This document shows positions 44,510 to 54,911 of a DNA stretch of 64,000 bases, piece by piece (the stretch's first letter is position 1; each line of letters opens with the position of its first letter). The notes under the pieces were generated by a model, which was given only the letters and a program-made list of their open reading frames with translations, had not been told where the DNA came from and searched no databases. The DNA is from Pseudomonas plecoglossicida NBRC 103162 = DSM 15088. Lineage in GTDB: Bacteria; Pseudomonadota; Gammaproteobacteria; Pseudomonadales; Pseudomonadaceae. Where the stretch lies: assembly GCF_000730665.1 (NCBI RefSeq), contig NZ_BBIV01000006.1, forward strand, positions 1 through 64,000, written 5' to 3'. A program made the position numbers and the translations under genes.

Positions 44510-45418
44510 TCACAACTGCTCCAGGCACCCCGCCAGGTCACCGCCCAGCTTCTCCAGCAAACGCTCATACCCCTTGGCGTCCACAGAGTCCGTGCCACCC
44601 AGCGCATCCAGCTCGGCCAACCGCACCGGCAGCCCCGCCGTCAGCGTCTGCGCCAGACGCGGCCGCAGCGGCGGTTCGCTGAACACACAGGTCTTGCCCA
44701 CTTCCTGCAGGCGCTGGCGCATGGCCGCGACGTGCTGCGCCCCCGGCTGCACCTCCGAGGCCACACTGAACACACCGGTGTGTTTCAGCCCATAGGCCGA
44801 CTCGAAGTAGTCGAACGCCTCGTGGAACACGAAGTACGGCTTGCCAGCGATACCTGCCACACGCGCCTTGATGCGGGCATCCAGGCCATCAAGACGCTCG
44901 CTGAACGCCTTCAGGTTGCTCTGGTAGCGCGCCGCATTGGCCGGGTCCGCCGCCGCCAGGTCCGCCGCCATCTTCGCCGCGATGACCCGGGCATTGGCCG
45001 ACGACAGCCACAAATGCGCATCCAGGCTACCCGGACGGTGGTCGTGGTCATGCTCGTCGTGGTCGTCTTCTTCGTGGGAATGGCTGTCCTCGCCGAAGTG
45101 ACGCAGTTGCAGGCCGGGCAGCGACTGCACGGCTACCGCCGGCTTGCTGCGGCTGCCCAGCACCCGCGGCAGGAAACTTTCCATGTCCGGGCCGATCCAG
45201 TACAGCAAGTCGGCATCGCCCACCCGCCGCACGTCGGAAGGGCGCAGGGCGTAATGGTGCGGCGAAGCACCGGGCGGCAGCAGCACTTCAGGGCTGCCCA
45301 CGCCGTCCTGCACGGCAGCGGCAATCTGCTGCAGCGGCTTGATGCTGGTCAGCACGCGCATGTCTGCCTGCGCCGAGCAGGCGATGAAAGCGACAAAAAG
45401 CACAAGGAATCGGGACAC
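44510..45418 (-). CDS. znuA: zinc ABC transporter substrate-binding protein ZnuA
   Basis: This 302-aa periplasmic zinc-binding protein has a signal peptide (RFLVLFVAFIACSAQA). The first zinc-ligand histidine lies in PGASPHHYALRPSD, then comes a His/Asp/Glu-rich loop with nine histidines (about residues 118-142), then DAHLWLSSANA, FVFHEAFDYFESAYG and FSEPPLRP. I chose GTG 45418, which begins the signal peptide; the longer ATG at 45463 would translate through the presumed Zur site. It is divergent from zur and works with ZnuB/C. Confidence 0.92.
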   Translation of the reverse strand: MSRFLVLFVAFIACSAQADMRVLTSIKPLQQIAAAVQDGVGSPEVLLPPGASPHHYALRPSDVRRVGDADLLYWIGPDMESFLPRVLGSRSKPAVAVQSLPGLQLRHFGEDSHSHEEDDHDEHDHDHRPGSLDAHLWLSSANARVIAAKMAADLAAADPANAARYQSNLKAFSERLDGLDARIKARVAGIAGKPYFVFHEAFDYFESAYGLKHTGVFSVASEVQPGAQHVAAMRQRLQEVGKTCVFSEPPLRPRLAQTLTAGLPVRLAELDALGGTDSVDAKGYERLLEKLGGDLAGCLEQL

Positions 45419-45484
45419 GGTGAATACTCGTCTCGTCGGAAACAGGTAACATAATAACGTCTCCATCCAGAACCGTCGCTGCCC
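45419..45484. promoter_or_regulatory. znuA / zur intergenic region with candidate Zur box
   Basis: These 66 bp contain the AT-rich element GTAACATAATAAC at 45446-45458, resembling the GTTATNNNATAAC core of gammaproteobacterial Zur boxes with two mismatches. It would let zinc-loaded Zur repress both znuA and the zur-znuCB operon. Confidence 0.5.
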
Positions 45485-45970
45485 ATGTCCATCACGCCGC
45501 TGGCCCACCGCCCCCACGATCACTCCCATTGCGTGCACAGCGCCCTGGCCGAAGCCGATGCCCTGTGCGCGCGCCAGGGCCTGCGCCTGACCGCGCTGCG
45601 CAAGCGCGTGCTGGAGCTGGTGTGGCAGAGCCACAAGCCGCTGGGTGCCTACGACATCCTTGCCGTGCTCAGCGAGCAGGATGGCCGCCGCGCCGCGCCG
45701 CCCACCGTGTACCGCGCCCTCGACTTCCTCCTGGAAAACGGCCTGGTGCACCGCATCGCCTCGCTCAATGCCTTCATCGGCTGCAGCCACCCGGAACACG
45801 CGCACCATGGCCAGTTCCTGATCTGCCGCGTGTGCCACGTGGCCATCGAACTGGAACAGGACAGCATCAGCGACGCCATCGTCGCCAGCGCCAAGGGCGT
45901 GGGCTTCACGGTCGAGACCCAGACCGTGGAAATCGTCGGCCTCTGCGGCAACTGCCGGAGCGCAGCATGA
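45485..45970 (+). CDS. zur: zinc uptake regulator Zur (Fur family)
   Basis: This 161-aa repressor has a winged HTH (about 30-95, [33 protein letters not shown]) and a dimerisation domain with the structural zinc cysteines CRVC and CGNC and the ligand histidines in [20 protein letters not shown]. The N-terminus is His-rich ([11 protein letters not shown]). It overlaps znuC by 4 bp (ATGA), so is autoregulated with the transporter. Confidence 0.93.
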   Translation: MSITPLAHRPHDHSHCVHSALAEADALCARQGLRLTALRKRVLELVWQSHKPLGAYDILAVLSEQDGRRAAPPTVYRALDFLLENGLVHRIASLNAFIGCSHPEHAHHGQFLICRVCHVAIELEQDSISDAIVASAKGVGFTVETQTVEIVGLCGNCRSAA

Positions 45971-46740
45971 GTGACGCCCTGATCCGCCTCGAGCAGGTCG
46001 GTGTCACCTTCGGCGGCGAGGCGGTTCTCGACAGCATCGACTTGTCGGTAGCACCCGGCCAGATCGTGACCCTGATCGGCCCCAACGGTGCCGGCAAGAC
46101 CACCCTGGTGCGCGCAGTACTGGGTTTGCTCAAACCGCACCGCGGCAAGGTCTGGCGCAAGCCGAAGCTGCGGATCGGCTACATGCCGCAGAAAATCCAG
46201 GTGGACCCCACCCTGCCGCTCTCGGTCCTGCGCTTCCTGCGCCTGGTGCCGGGCGTGGACCGCGCAGCGGCCCTGTCAGCGTTGCAGGAAGTCGGTGCCG
46301 AGCAGGTGATCGACAGCCCGATCCAGACCATTTCCGGGGGTGAGATGCAGCGCGTGCTGCTGGCCCGGGCACTGTTGCGCGAGCCCGAACTGCTGGTGCT
46401 GGACGAACCCGTGCAGGGCGTCGACGTGGTCGGCCAGACCGAGTTGTACAACCTCATCACCCGCCTGCGCGACCGTCACGGCTGCGGCGTGCTGATGGTC
46501 TCCCACGACCTGCACCTGGTCATGAGCGCGACCGACCAGGTGGTCTGCCTGAACCGCCATGTGTGCTGCTCGGGCCACCCCGAGCAGGTCAGCAACGACC
46601 CGGCCTTCGTCGAGTTGTTCGGCCAGAACGCCCCGAGTCTGGCCATCTATCACCACCATCATGACCACAGCCACGACCTGCACGGCTCGGTCGTGGCCCC
46701 TGGCGCCCATGTTCACGGAGAGCACTGCAAGCATGGCTGA
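45967..46740 (+). CDS. znuC: zinc ABC transporter ATP-binding protein ZnuC
   Basis: This 257-aa ATPase has Walker [11 protein letters not shown], signature [16 protein letters not shown], Walker [14 protein letters not shown] and the switch MVSHDLHLV. The C-terminal tail past about residue 227 is histidine-rich ([13 protein letters not shown] then [10 protein letters not shown]), which could buffer or sense zinc at the cytoplasmic face. It overlaps znuB by 8 bp. Confidence 0.94.
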   Translation: MSDALIRLEQVGVTFGGEAVLDSIDLSVAPGQIVTLIGPNGAGKTTLVRAVLGLLKPHRGKVWRKPKLRIGYMPQKIQVDPTLPLSVLRFLRLVPGVDRAAALSALQEVGAEQVIDSPIQTISGGEMQRVLLARALLREPELLVLDEPVQGVDVVGQTELYNLITRLRDRHGCGVLMVSHDLHLVMSATDQVVCLNRHVCCSGHPEQVSNDPAFVELFGQNAPSLAIYHHHHDHSHDLHGSVVAPGAHVHGEHCKHG

Positions 46741-47515
46741 TTTTCTTCTTTACGCCTTGCTTGCGGGTCTTTCCCTGGCACTGGTGGCGGGCCCGCTTGG
46801 CTCGTTCGTGGTGTGGCGGCGCATGGCCTACTTCGGCGACACCCTGTCCCACGCCGCACTGCTGGGCGTGGCCCTTGGCTTCGTGCTGGACATCAGCCCG
46901 GCGCTGGCGGTGACCGTCGGCTGCCTGCTGCTGGCGATCCTGCTGGTTACCTTGCAGCAACGTCAGCCGCTGGCTTCGGACACCCTGCTCGGCATCCTTG
47001 CACCCAGCACCCTGTCGCTGGGCCTGGTGGTACTGAGCTTCATGAAAGATGTGCGCATCGACCTGATGGGCTACCTGTTCGGTGACCTGCTGGCCATCAG
47101 CCCCGGCGACCTGGGCTGGATCCTCGGTGGCAGCACCCTGGTATTGCTGTTGCTTGCAGCTCTGTGGCGGCCACTGCTGGCGATCACCGTGCACGAGGAA
47201 CTGGCGATGGTCGAAGGCCTGCCGGTGGCCGGCCTGCGCATGGCGCTGATGCTGCTGATCGCCGTGGTGATCGCCGTGGCCATGAAGATCGTCGGCGTAC
47301 TGCTGATCACCTCGCTGCTGATCATTCCGGCCGCTGCGGCGCAACGCCATGCCCGCTCGCCCGAGCAGATGGCGCTGGGCGCCAGCTTGCTGGGCATTGT
47401 CGCGGTGTGTGGTGGCCTGGCCATGTCCTGGTTCAAGGACACGCCGGCCGGCCCATCGATCGTGGTCTGCGCGGCGGTGCTATTCTTGCTGAGCCTGGCC
47501 CTGCCAAAACGCTGA
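46733..47515 (+). CDS. znuB: zinc ABC transporter permease ZnuB
   Basis: This 260-aa ABC-3 family permease has about eight hydrophobic helices; [21 protein letters not shown] is the usual first-loop segment, and [15 protein letters not shown] the coupling loop that contacts ZnuC. The start ATG lies inside the znuC 3' end. It completes the zinc uptake system. Confidence 0.94.
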   Translation: MADFLLYALLAGLSLALVAGPLGSFVVWRRMAYFGDTLSHAALLGVALGFVLDISPALAVTVGCLLLAILLVTLQQRQPLASDTLLGILAPSTLSLGLVVLSFMKDVRIDLMGYLFGDLLAISPGDLGWILGGSTLVLLLLAALWRPLLAITVHEELAMVEGLPVAGLRMALMLLIAVVIAVAMKIVGVLLITSLLIIPAAAAQRHARSPEQMALGASLLGIVAVCGGLAMSWFKDTPAGPSIVVCAAVLFLLSLALPKR

Positions 47516-47521
47516 AGCGCG

Positions 47522-47551
47522 GGGTACACGTTGGTGTGCCCTGCAACTTTT
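47522..47551 (+). terminator. possible weak terminator after znuB
   Basis: The 8-bp stem GGGTACAC / GTGTGCCC (one G-T pair, loop GTTG) is followed after six bases by TTTTT. It lies just past the znuB stop. The spacer before the T-run makes it weaker than a canonical terminator. Confidence 0.5.
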
Positions 47552-47642
47552 TCGCGGGTAAAGGGTCTGTAAGACCTGTTTTCGAGCGTGCGCACCTGGG
47601 TGTAGACTTGCTCGCTTTTTGCGCAAATAGAGAGTCGCAGGA

Positions 47643-48350
47643 ATGAAGCCGTTCGCATCCCGTTATCTGCTTGTTGCCGCGTTTTCCCTGTTGCTGGCCG
47701 CATGTTCCAGTGCGCCGGTCAATCAGGCCGATGCACCTGCCCAAGCCGATGCCTGGCAGCAGCTGCAACAGAATATCGCCAGCAATGAGCTGGCCACCGC
47801 CGAAGACCAGCTGGCAGCCCTGCAGGCCCAGTCACCCGATGACGCACGCCTGGAGCAATACCAGCGCCAGTTGGCCGAGGCCTACCTCAAGCGCAGCCAG
47901 GTCGTCCTGCAAAAGGGCGATGTCAACGCAGCGGCGACCGCGCTGGCCCGGGCCCGTGCGCTGATGCCGCAGGCGCCGGCAGTCACCGGGGGTGACGCTG
48001 TAGCCCAGGCGCGCAAGGCTGAACTGGAGAAAGCCGAAGCGGCCTTGAAGGCGGCCGAGGCCAAGCCCAAGCCACGCGTGATCGACCCCACCGCCCCAAG
48101 CACGGTGATCGCCCTGAAGACCACGGACATTGCCGCCATGCGTCGTCAGCTCGATGAAATTGCCAAGGACGTGGTGAATTACCAGTGCGAGGTGGTGTTC
48201 CAGGTGCCGCGTACCGAGGATGCGCCCTGGTTGAAGAACCTGCTGCACAAGCGTGTGCACAAGCTCGACAGTGGCTTCGAGCTGAAGCAGAAGCATGAGA
48301 TTCAGCGCAAGATGCCGGCGCAGGTGGTATTGGTTCCGCATCAGCAGTGA
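47643..48350 (+). CDS. lipoprotein with helical repeat-like region, unknown function
   Basis: This 235-aa lipoprotein has a signal peptide and lipobox LAAC (Cys21). Residues 35-145 are helical and Ala/Gln-rich, resembling TPR-like pairs (AEDQLAALQAQSPDDARLEQ, AYLKRSQVVLQKGDVNAAAT); a basic/Pro linker (KPKPRVIDP) leads to a C-terminal domain of about 75 residues. Similar proteins follow znuB in other pseudomonads, but I know no function. The ATG follows GTCGCAGGA. Confidence 0.8.
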   Translation: MKPFASRYLLVAAFSLLLAACSSAPVNQADAPAQADAWQQLQQNIASNELATAEDQLAALQAQSPDDARLEQYQRQLAEAYLKRSQVVLQKGDVNAAATALARARALMPQAPAVTGGDAVAQARKAELEKAEAALKAAEAKPKPRVIDPTAPSTVIALKTTDIAAMRRQLDEIAKDVVNYQCEVVFQVPRTEDAPWLKNLLHKRVHKLDSGFELKQKHEIQRKMPAQVVLVPHQQ

Positions 48351-48360
48351 AGGTTGAGCG

Positions 48361-48432
48361 CCTCATCGCCGGCAAGCCGGCTCCCACAGGTTTCAGTGCG
48401 AATCCTTTGTGGGAGCCGGCTTGCCGGCGATG
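48361..48432. repeat. REP pair
   Basis: CCTCATCGCCGGCAAGCC and its inverted copy GGCTTGCCGGCGATGA lie between the convergent lipoprotein and katE genes. Confidence 0.87.
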
Positions 48433-48445
48433 AAGACGACCCCGA

Positions 48446-50590
48446 TCAGGCAGGAACACCCTCGGCAGCCGCCTCCCGCTCCCACACCCGATGCCCTTCG
48501 ACCACTTTGACGAAAGCCTCGACGCCCTTCTGCTCATCCCCCAGCAACAACCCCTTGTCCTCCTTGAGCCCCAGGCTGCCCAGCATTGCCTTGGCCTCCT
48601 TCGCCAGGAGCATGGCCTTCAGGTGCTTGTAGCCCTCGAGCAGGAAGTGCTTGGCCACGCCACTGGCTGCCAGGGCATCGACTGAACCCTGCCCACCGGC
48701 CACGACGATCCCGTCGAACATGATCGACGGCATCCCCTCAATCGACGCCGCTACCGGCAATGCCTTGCCATCAGCCGACTTCACCGGTGCCGAGGTCGGC
48801 CCCAGCAGCATCGGCCGTGCACTGTGTGCCTGCAGCGCCTTGACCAGCTTGTCGACGCTCGCAGCGTCTACGCCATCTGCTACCAGCACTGCGATCTTGC
48901 GCCCCTTGATGCCCACGTCACCGGGATGGTTCATCTGGCTCAAGGCCTTGGATTTCGCCGGTTTGCTGCCTTTTACCTGAACCGTGCCCTGCTTGGGCGC
49001 CGGTAGTCCGAGGTTGGCGGCCACCGCCGCGGCCAGTTTCAGGTCGATGTTGGCAAGGATCTCGTTCACTTCGCGGGCGCGTATCGCCTCGCGCTCCACC
49101 TTGCCCAGTTCGAAGCTGTAGGCCTTGATGATGTGCTGCTGCTCGGTAGGGCTCATGCTCTGGAAGAACAGCCGGGCCTGGGAAAAGTGATCGCCGAACG
49201 ACTCGCTGCGCTGGCGGATCTTGTGCGCCTCAATGCGCTCCTGGTAACTCTCGAAGCCACCGTCCTGCGCGGCTGGCGGCGTTTCCCTGGGCCAGCCGCC
49301 ATCGATCGAATTGGGTTCATACGACGCCCGACCCTTGTCGATGGTCATGCGGTGCATGGCATCGCGCTGGCCGCTGTGGTTCGGTGCCACCGGCCGGTTG
49401 ATCGGGATTTCATGGAAGTTCGGCCCACCCAGCCGGCTGATCTGGGTGTCGGTGTAGGAGAACAACCGTCCCTGCAGCAACGGGTCGTTGCTGAAGTCGA
49501 TGCCCGGCACGATGTGCCCCGGGCAGAAGGCGACCTGCTCGGTTTCGGCGAAGAAATTGTCCGGATTGCGGTTGAGCACCATCTTGCCCAGCAGTGTCAC
49601 CGGCACCAGTTCCTCAGGAATGATCTTGGTGGGGTCGAGCAGGTCGAAGTCGAACGTGTGCTCGTCGGCCTCGGGGACGATCTGTACGCCCAGCTCCCAT
49701 TCAGGGTAATCCCCGGTCTCGATCGCCTCCCACAGGTCGCGGCGATGGTAGTCGGTGTCCTTGCCCGCCAGCTTCTGGGCTTCGTCCCAGAGCACCGAAT
49801 GCACGCCCTGACGCGGCTTCCAGTGGAACTTGACGAAGCTGGCGACACCCTCGGCGTTGATCATGCGGAAGGTGTGCACGCCAAAGCCTTCCATCATCCG
49901 CAGGCTGCGCGGAATGGCCCTGTCGGACATCGCCCAGATGACCATGTGTGCCGATTCCGGCACCAGCGAGACGAAATCCCAGAAGGTGTCGTGCGCCGAG
50001 CCACCGGTGGGCATTTCGTTGTGCGGCTCGGGCTTCACCGCATGCACGAAGTCGGGGAACTTGATCGCGTCCTGGATGAAGAATACCGGCATGTTGTTGC
50101 CAACCAGGTCGAAGTTGCCTTCATCGGTGTAGAACTTCACCGCAAAGCCGCGCACGTCGCGCACCGTGTCACCCGAGCCGCGCGGCCCCTGAACGGTGGA
50201 AAAACGCACGAACACGGGGGTTATCTTCTCCGGGTCCTGCAGGAACCCGGCCTTGGTCAGCTCGGCATGGCAGCCGTAGCTCTGGAAATAGCCATGGGCC
50301 CCGGTGCCACGGGCGTGGACGATGCGTTCGGGGATGCGTTCGTGGTCGAAGTGGGTGATCTTCTCGCGCATGATGAAGTCTTCGAGCAGCGACGGCCCAC
50401 GTGCCCCAGCCTTCAGGCTGTTCTGGTTGTCGGCGACCTTCACCCCCTGATTGGTGCGCAGGGCCTGGCCGGTGGCATCGCTGCGAAACGTTTCCAGGCT
50501 CTGCAGCTTGGCATTGGTATTGGCCCGATCAGGGGTCTGGGTACCGGCGGCCTCGCTGTGCTTGGGCGCGTCCGTTTTCTTGCTGGGCAT
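48446..50590 (-). CDS. katE: HPII-type large-subunit catalase KatE
   Basis: This 714-aa catalase decomposes hydrogen peroxide. The catalytic histidine is in [15 protein letters not shown] (His92), the distal Asn in [14 protein letters not shown], and the haem-ligand tyrosine in [14 protein letters not shown]. The extra C-terminal flavodoxin/GATase-like domain of HPII enzymes is present (about 565-714, [17 protein letters not shown]). GAGGAGAGCC precedes the ATG. Expression in stationary phase is expected from the family, not visible here. Confidence 0.95.
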   Translation of the reverse strand: MPSKKTDAPKHSEAAGTQTPDRANTNAKLQSLETFRSDATGQALRTNQGVKVADNQNSLKAGARGPSLLEDFIMREKITHFDHERIPERIVHARGTGAHGYFQSYGCHAELTKAGFLQDPEKITPVFVRFSTVQGPRGSGDTVRDVRGFAVKFYTDEGNFDLVGNNMPVFFIQDAIKFPDFVHAVKPEPHNEMPTGGSAHDTFWDFVSLVPESAHMVIWAMSDRAIPRSLRMMEGFGVHTFRMINAEGVASFVKFHWKPRQGVHSVLWDEAQKLAGKDTDYHRRDLWEAIETGDYPEWELGVQIVPEADEHTFDFDLLDPTKIIPEELVPVTLLGKMVLNRNPDNFFAETEQVAFCPGHIVPGIDFSNDPLLQGRLFSYTDTQISRLGGPNFHEIPINRPVAPNHSGQRDAMHRMTIDKGRASYEPNSIDGGWPRETPPAAQDGGFESYQERIEAHKIRQRSESFGDHFSQARLFFQSMSPTEQQHIIKAYSFELGKVEREAIRAREVNEILANIDLKLAAAVAANLGLPAPKQGTVQVKGSKPAKSKALSQMNHPGDVGIKGRKIAVLVADGVDAASVDKLVKALQAHSARPMLLGPTSAPVKSADGKALPVAASIEGMPSIMFDGIVVAGGQGSVDALAASGVAKHFLLEGYKHLKAMLLAKEAKAMLGSLGLKEDKGLLLGDEQKGVEAFVKVVEGHRVWEREAAAEGVPA

Positions 50591-50816
50591 GGTCGGCTCT
50601 CCTCGTCAGTCTTCACGCGTGCCCGTGGCGGGCTTGTTCCATTAGTGACTGGGAGGCTTCGCCGAGCGTTCAATCGGGATTACCAGTTGTCGCGTTATGC
50701 CCGATGGATTGGACCATTACGAAATAAATGCTAAGAACAGCTAGGGGAAAAGGCTAAAATGCGCGACCCCAGCTAACCGCTGACCCAAATTCCATGCGCC
50801 CCACAAGGTTCGCTAC

Positions 50817-51824
50817 GTGATCGAGTTCCAACATGTACACAAGACCTACCGCGTCGCCGGTAGGGAAATTCCCGCGCTCAACCCGACCAGCCTGACCATC
50901 GAAGATGGCCAGGTGTTCGGCCTGATCGGCCATTCCGGCGCCGGCAAGAGCACCATGCTGCGCCTGATCAACCGCCTGGAAGAGCCCTCCGGCGGCAAGA
51001 TCATCGTCGATGGCGAGGACGTCACCGCGTTCAACGGCAACCAGTTGCGCGGTTTCCGCCAACAGGTCGGGATGATCTTCCAGCACTTCAACCTGCTGGC
51101 CTCCAAGACCGTCGCCGACAACGTCGCGCTGCCGCTGACCCTGGCGGGTGAGCTGTCGCGCAGCGAAATCGACAAGCGTGTCACCGAACTGCTGGCCCGC
51201 GTGGGCTTGCAGGACCACGCCAAAAAGTACCCGGCACAGCTGTCTGGCGGCCAGAAGCAGCGCGTCGGCATTGCCCGTGCCCTGTCCACCAACCCGAAGA
51301 TCCTGCTGTGCGACGAGGCCACCAGCGCCCTCGACCCGCAAACCACGGCCTCGGTGCTGCAACTGCTGGCCGAGATCAACCGTGAGCTGAAACTGACCAT
51401 CGTGCTGATCACCCACGAAATGGACGTGATCCGCCGGGTCTGCGACTGCGTGGCGGTGATGGATGCCGGTCAGATCGTCGAGCAGGGCTCGGTGGCCGAG
51501 GTGTTCCTGCACCCGCAGCACCCGACCACCAAGCGCTTCGTCCAGGAAGACGAGCAGGTCGACGAGAGCGAACAGCGCGACGACTTCGCCCATGTGCCAG
51601 GCCGCATCATTCGCCTGACCTTCCAGGGCGAAGCCACCTACGCACCACTGCTGGGCACCGTCGCCCGCGAAACCGGGGTGGACTACAGCATCCTCGCCGG
51701 GCGTATCGACCGTATCAAGGATGTGCCCTATGGGCAGCTGACCCTGGCCGTCACCGGCGGCGACATGGAAGCGGCGTTCGACCGCTTCAAGGCAGCTGAC
51801 GTACATATGGAGGTACTGCGTTGA
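50817..51824 (+). CDS. metN: methionine ABC transporter ATP-binding protein MetN
   Basis: This 335-aa ATPase has Walker [10 protein letters not shown], signature [15 protein letters not shown], Walker [13 protein letters not shown], and a C-terminal NIL domain (about 245-335), which binds methionine to shut down transport. The start is GTG 50817 behind AAGG. It begins the metNIQ operon, which imports D/L-methionine. Upstream 226 bp lead back to katE, divergent. Confidence 0.94.
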   Translation: MIEFQHVHKTYRVAGREIPALNPTSLTIEDGQVFGLIGHSGAGKSTMLRLINRLEEPSGGKIIVDGEDVTAFNGNQLRGFRQQVGMIFQHFNLLASKTVADNVALPLTLAGELSRSEIDKRVTELLARVGLQDHAKKYPAQLSGGQKQRVGIARALSTNPKILLCDEATSALDPQTTASVLQLLAEINRELKLTIVLITHEMDVIRRVCDCVAVMDAGQIVEQGSVAEVFLHPQHPTTKRFVQEDEQVDESEQRDDFAHVPGRIIRLTFQGEATYAPLLGTVARETGVDYSILAGRIDRIKDVPYGQLTLAVTGGDMEAAFDRFKAADVHMEVLR

Positions 51825-52495
51825 TGGACGCCCTGAATTTCTTCGCCAACGTCGACTGGGCCGAAATCTGGCTGGCCACCGTCGATACCATGATCATGCT
51901 GTTCGGCTCGCTGTTCTTCACCGTGCTGCTGGGCCTGCCGCTGGGTGTGCTGCTGTTCCTCTGCGGCCCGCGGCAGATGTTCGAGCAGAAGGGCGTTTAC
52001 GCGCTGCTGTCGCTGATCGTCAACATCCTGCGTTCGCTGCCGTTCATCATCCTGCTGATCGTGATGATCCCGATCACCGTGCTGATCACCGGCACCTCGC
52101 TGGGCGTGGCGGGTGCCATCCCGCCGCTGGTGGTGGGGGCCACGCCGTTCTTCGCGCGCCTGGTGGAAACCGCCCTGCGTGAAGTGGACCGCGGCATCAT
52201 CGAGGCCACCCAGTCGATGGGCGCCACCACTCGCCAGATCATCACCAACGCACTGCTGCCAGAAGCCCGTCCGGGCATCTTCGCCGCCATCACCGTCACC
52301 GCCATCACCCTGGTGTCGTACACCGCGATGGCCGGTGTGGTCGGCGCCGGCGGCCTGGGCGACCTGGCCATCCGCTTCGGCTACCAGCGCTTCCAGACCG
52401 ACGTGATGATCGTCACCGTCGTGCTGTTGCTGATCCTGGTTCAAGTCCTGCAGAGCGTGGGCGACAAACTGGTAGTGCATTTTTCCCGTAAGTAA
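51824..52495 (+). CDS. metI: methionine ABC transporter permease MetI
   Basis: This 223-aa permease has five hydrophobic helices and the EAA-type loop EVDRGIIEATQSMGATTRQI that couples to MetN. I use the ATG at 51824, overlapping the metN stop by one base and preceded by GGAGGTACTG; a TTG at 51821 is the alternative. Confidence 0.94.
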   Translation: MDALNFFANVDWAEIWLATVDTMIMLFGSLFFTVLLGLPLGVLLFLCGPRQMFEQKGVYALLSLIVNILRSLPFIILLIVMIPITVLITGTSLGVAGAIPPLVVGATPFFARLVETALREVDRGIIEATQSMGATTRQIITNALLPEARPGIFAAITVTAITLVSYTAMAGVVGAGGLGDLAIRFGYQRFQTDVMIVTVVLLLILVQVLQSVGDKLVVHFSRK

Positions 52496-52559
52496 CCCCA
52501 ATGGGGTCGGCCCTGCCGACCCGTTCGGGGGCCGTCGCGGCCCTCACAAGGAGTGATTC

Positions 52560-53330
52560 ATGAAGAAGCTGCTTGCTGTCGCTGCCGCTGTCGCGGCCTT
52601 CTCGGCCCATGCCGGTGACCTATCGGTCGCCGCCACCCCGGTGCCGCACGCCGAGATCCTCAACTTCGTCAAACCGCAGTTGGCGAAAGACGGTGTGAAC
52701 CTCAAGGTGAAAGAATTCACCGACTACATCCAGCCGAACGTGCAAGTGGCCGAAAAGCGCCTGGACGCCAACTTCTTCCAGCACCAGCCGTACCTGGATG
52801 AGTTCAACAAGGCCAAGGGCACCAATCTGGTCAGCGTGGCCGGCGTGCACATCGAACCGCTGGGCGTCTACTCGGCCAAGATCAAGAAGCTCGACGAGCT
52901 GTCCTCCGGCGCCACCGTGGTCATCCCCAACGACGCCACCAACGGCGGCCGTGCCCTGCTGCTGCTGGACAAGGCAGGCGTGATCAAGCTCAAGGACAAC
53001 ACCAACATCCTGTCCACCGTGAAGGATGTTGCCGAAAACCCGAAAAGCCTGAAATTCCGCGAGCTGGAAGCGGCCACCATCCCGCGCGTGCTGACCCAGG
53101 TCGATGCCGCCCTGATCAACACCAACTATGCGCTGGAAGCCAAGCTGAACCCGGAGAAGGACGCGCTGGCCATCGAAGGCAGCGACTCGCCTTACGTGAA
53201 CATCCTGGTTGCCCGCCCGGACAACAAGGATTCGGAAGACATGAAGAAGCTGGCCGCAGCGCTGCACTCGCCTGAGGTGAAGCAGTTCATCACCGAGAAG
53301 TACAAGGGCGCTGTGGTGCCGGCGTTCTAA
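52560..53330 (+). CDS. metQ: methionine ABC transporter substrate-binding protein MetQ
   Basis: This 256-aa NlpA-family binding protein has a signal peptide ending ...AAFSAHA/GDLSVAATPVPHAE; no lipobox cysteine is present, so it should be soluble in the periplasm rather than a lipoprotein as in E. coli. Family segments: VKPQLAKDGVNLKVKEFTDY, FFQHQPYLDEFN, GATVVIPNDATNGGRALLLL. It lies 64 bp after metI behind AAGGAG. A nested hairpin follows. Confidence 0.92.
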   Translation: MKKLLAVAAAVAAFSAHAGDLSVAATPVPHAEILNFVKPQLAKDGVNLKVKEFTDYIQPNVQVAEKRLDANFFQHQPYLDEFNKAKGTNLVSVAGVHIEPLGVYSAKIKKLDELSSGATVVIPNDATNGGRALLLLDKAGVIKLKDNTNILSTVKDVAENPKSLKFRELEAATIPRVLTQVDAALINTNYALEAKLNPEKDALAIEGSDSPYVNILVARPDNKDSEDMKKLAAALHSPEVKQFITEKYKGAVVPAF

Positions 53331-53383
53331 GCCGCAACATTTCATTGCTCCGATCGCCGGCTTGCCGGCGATGCTTTTGCGGC
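53331..53383. terminator. nested hairpin with single REP-like palindrome after metQ
   Basis: An outer stem GCCGCAA / TTGCGGC (53331-53337 and 53377-53383) encloses the palindrome ATCGCCGGCTTGCCGGCGAT (53353-53372). It lies between the convergent metQ and sco ends and probably serves both as transcription stop or 3'-end protector. No T-run follows the outer stem. Confidence 0.55.
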
Positions 53384-53388
53384 CTCCA

Positions 53389-54021
53389 TCAGTCCCGCTT
53401 GACCAGCCCCGGCAGCTGCGCCACCAGTTTCTGGTTGTTGAACGGTGCACGAATGAACCCGCGCTGACGCCCATCCGGCCCGACGATGGCCAGGTTGCCG
53501 CTGTGATCCACGGTGTACCCCGGCTTGCTGGTATCAGCCGGAATGAACGGAATGCTCAAGGCATTGGCGAGCTTCTGGGTATCTTCGATCGACCCCGCCA
53601 CCCCCACGAAATCCTTGTCGAAATAGCCCAGGTACTGCTTGAGCTGGTTCGGGGTATCGCGATTCGGGTCCACGCTCACCAGCACCACCTGCAGACGGTC
53701 CACGGCCTCCTTCGGCAGTTCGCTCTTCACCTGGCGCAGCTGGGCCAGCGTCGTCGGGCAGATGTCCGGGCAGTACGTATAGCCGAAGAACAGCAGCGAC
53801 CATTTGCCCTTGAGGTCGTCCAGCTGCAACGGCTGGCCATCCTGGTTGGTCATGGTCACGTCGGCCACCGTGCGGCTTTGCGGCAGGAGGATGATGCCGG
53901 CGTCGATCAGCTCGGCAGGGTTGGGCTGGTCACGGCCATTGAGCACCTTTTTGACGGTCAGGCCCATGATCAGTGCGACCACGGCAACGAGGATGAAGAC
54001 GGTTTTCTGGGTTCTGGTCAT
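53389..54021 (-). CDS. SCO1/SenC copper chaperone for cytochrome oxidase
   Basis: This 210-aa protein has an N-terminal membrane anchor (about 5-25) and a thioredoxin-like domain with the copper ligands CPDIC and the histidine in [12 protein letters not shown]. It delivers or reduces copper for the CuA site of CoxB. It overlaps the cyoE end by 4 bp and is last in the oxidase assembly run. Confidence 0.93.
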   Translation of the reverse strand: MTRTQKTVFILVAVVALIMGLTVKKVLNGRDQPNPAELIDAGIILLPQSRTVADVTMTNQDGQPLQLDDLKGKWSLLFFGYTYCPDICPTTLAQLRQVKSELPKEAVDRLQVVLVSVDPNRDTPNQLKQYLGYFDKDFVGVAGSIEDTQKLANALSIPFIPADTSKPGYTVDHSGNLAIVGPDGRQRGFIRAPFNNQKLVAQLPGLVKRD

Positions 54022-54911
54022 AGGCTCAGCAACAGGTAGTGGTCAACGAGCAACGCGACGAACAGCGCGAACAGGTAGCCGATAGAGTACTTGAAGGTGC
54101 CGATCGCCGCGTGCGGCCGGCTGCCACGGTACAACACCCAGGCCCAATGCAGGAAGCGCAGGCCCAGGGCGAGCGCGCAGGCCAGGTACAGCGGGCCGCT
54201 CATGTGGATGGCATAGGGCAGCAGGGTCACCGCCAGCAGGATCAGGGTATAGAGCAGGATATGCAGCTTGGTGTAGCGCTCGCCGTGGGTCACCGGCAGC
54301 ATGGGGATGTCGGCCTTGGCGTACTCCGCCTTGCGATGGATCGCCAGGGCCCAGAAGTGCGGCGGCGTCCAGGCGAAGATGATCAGCACCAGCAGCAAGG
54401 GTTCGGCACTGATGTGACCACTCACCGCCACCCAGCCGAGCAACGGCGGGGCCGCACCGGCCAGGCCACCGATGACGATGTTCTGCGGCGTGGCACGCTT
54501 GAGAAAGCCGGTGTAGAGCAGGGCATAACCGAGCAGCGAAGCGAGGGTGAGCCAGGCGGTGAGGGCATTGGTGAACACCAGCAGCACCGTCATGCCCAGC
54601 AGCGCCAGAGCCAGTGCGAACAGCAGCGCTGGCAGTGGCTCGACCCGTCCCTGGGCCAAGGGCCGTTTGTGGGTGCGCGCCATCAACGCGTCGATGCGCC
54701 GGTCCACCACATGGTTGACCACCGCCGCGCCACCGGCACACAGGGCGATACCCAGGTTGCCGAACAGCAACACGCTCCAGCTCACACCCGCCCGGGTCGC
54801 CAGCAACATTCCCACCAGCGAGGTGATAAGCATCAGTACCACGACCTTGGGCTTGGTCAGCTCCAGATAGTCGCGCCAGCCCGCACGCCGGGCCTCTAGA
54901 AGCGTCGCCAC
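54018..54911 (-). CDS. cyoE: protohaem IX farnesyltransferase (haem O synthase)
   Basis: This 297-aa UbiA-family membrane enzyme, with about nine helices, attaches farnesyl to haem B. The prenyl-diphosphate motifs are [22 protein letters not shown] and [27 protein letters not shown] use GTG 54911, which gives the family N-terminus [21 protein letters not shown]; the frame remains open far upstream inside ctaA. It overlaps ctaA by 16 bp, and the product is the substrate of CtaA. Confidence 0.93.
   Translation of the reverse strand: MATLLEARRAGWRDYLELTKPKVVVLMLITSLVGMLLATRAGVSWSVLLFGNLGIALCAGGAAVVNHVVDRRIDALMARTHKRPLAQGRVEPLPALLFALALALLGMTVLLVFTNALTAWLTLASLLGYALLYTGFLKRATPQNIVIGGLAGAAPPLLGWVAVSGHISAEPLLLVLIIFAWTPPHFWALAIHRKAEYAKADIPMLPVTHGERYTKLHILLYTLILLAVTLLPYAIHMSGPLYLACALALGLRFLHWAWVLYRGSRPHAAIGTFKYSIGYLFALFVALLVDHYLLLSL

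Noticed and set aside
45419..45838. Upstream extension of znuA
   Set aside because: It would read through the presumed Zur site and zur itself; the signal peptide starts at the GTG at 45418.
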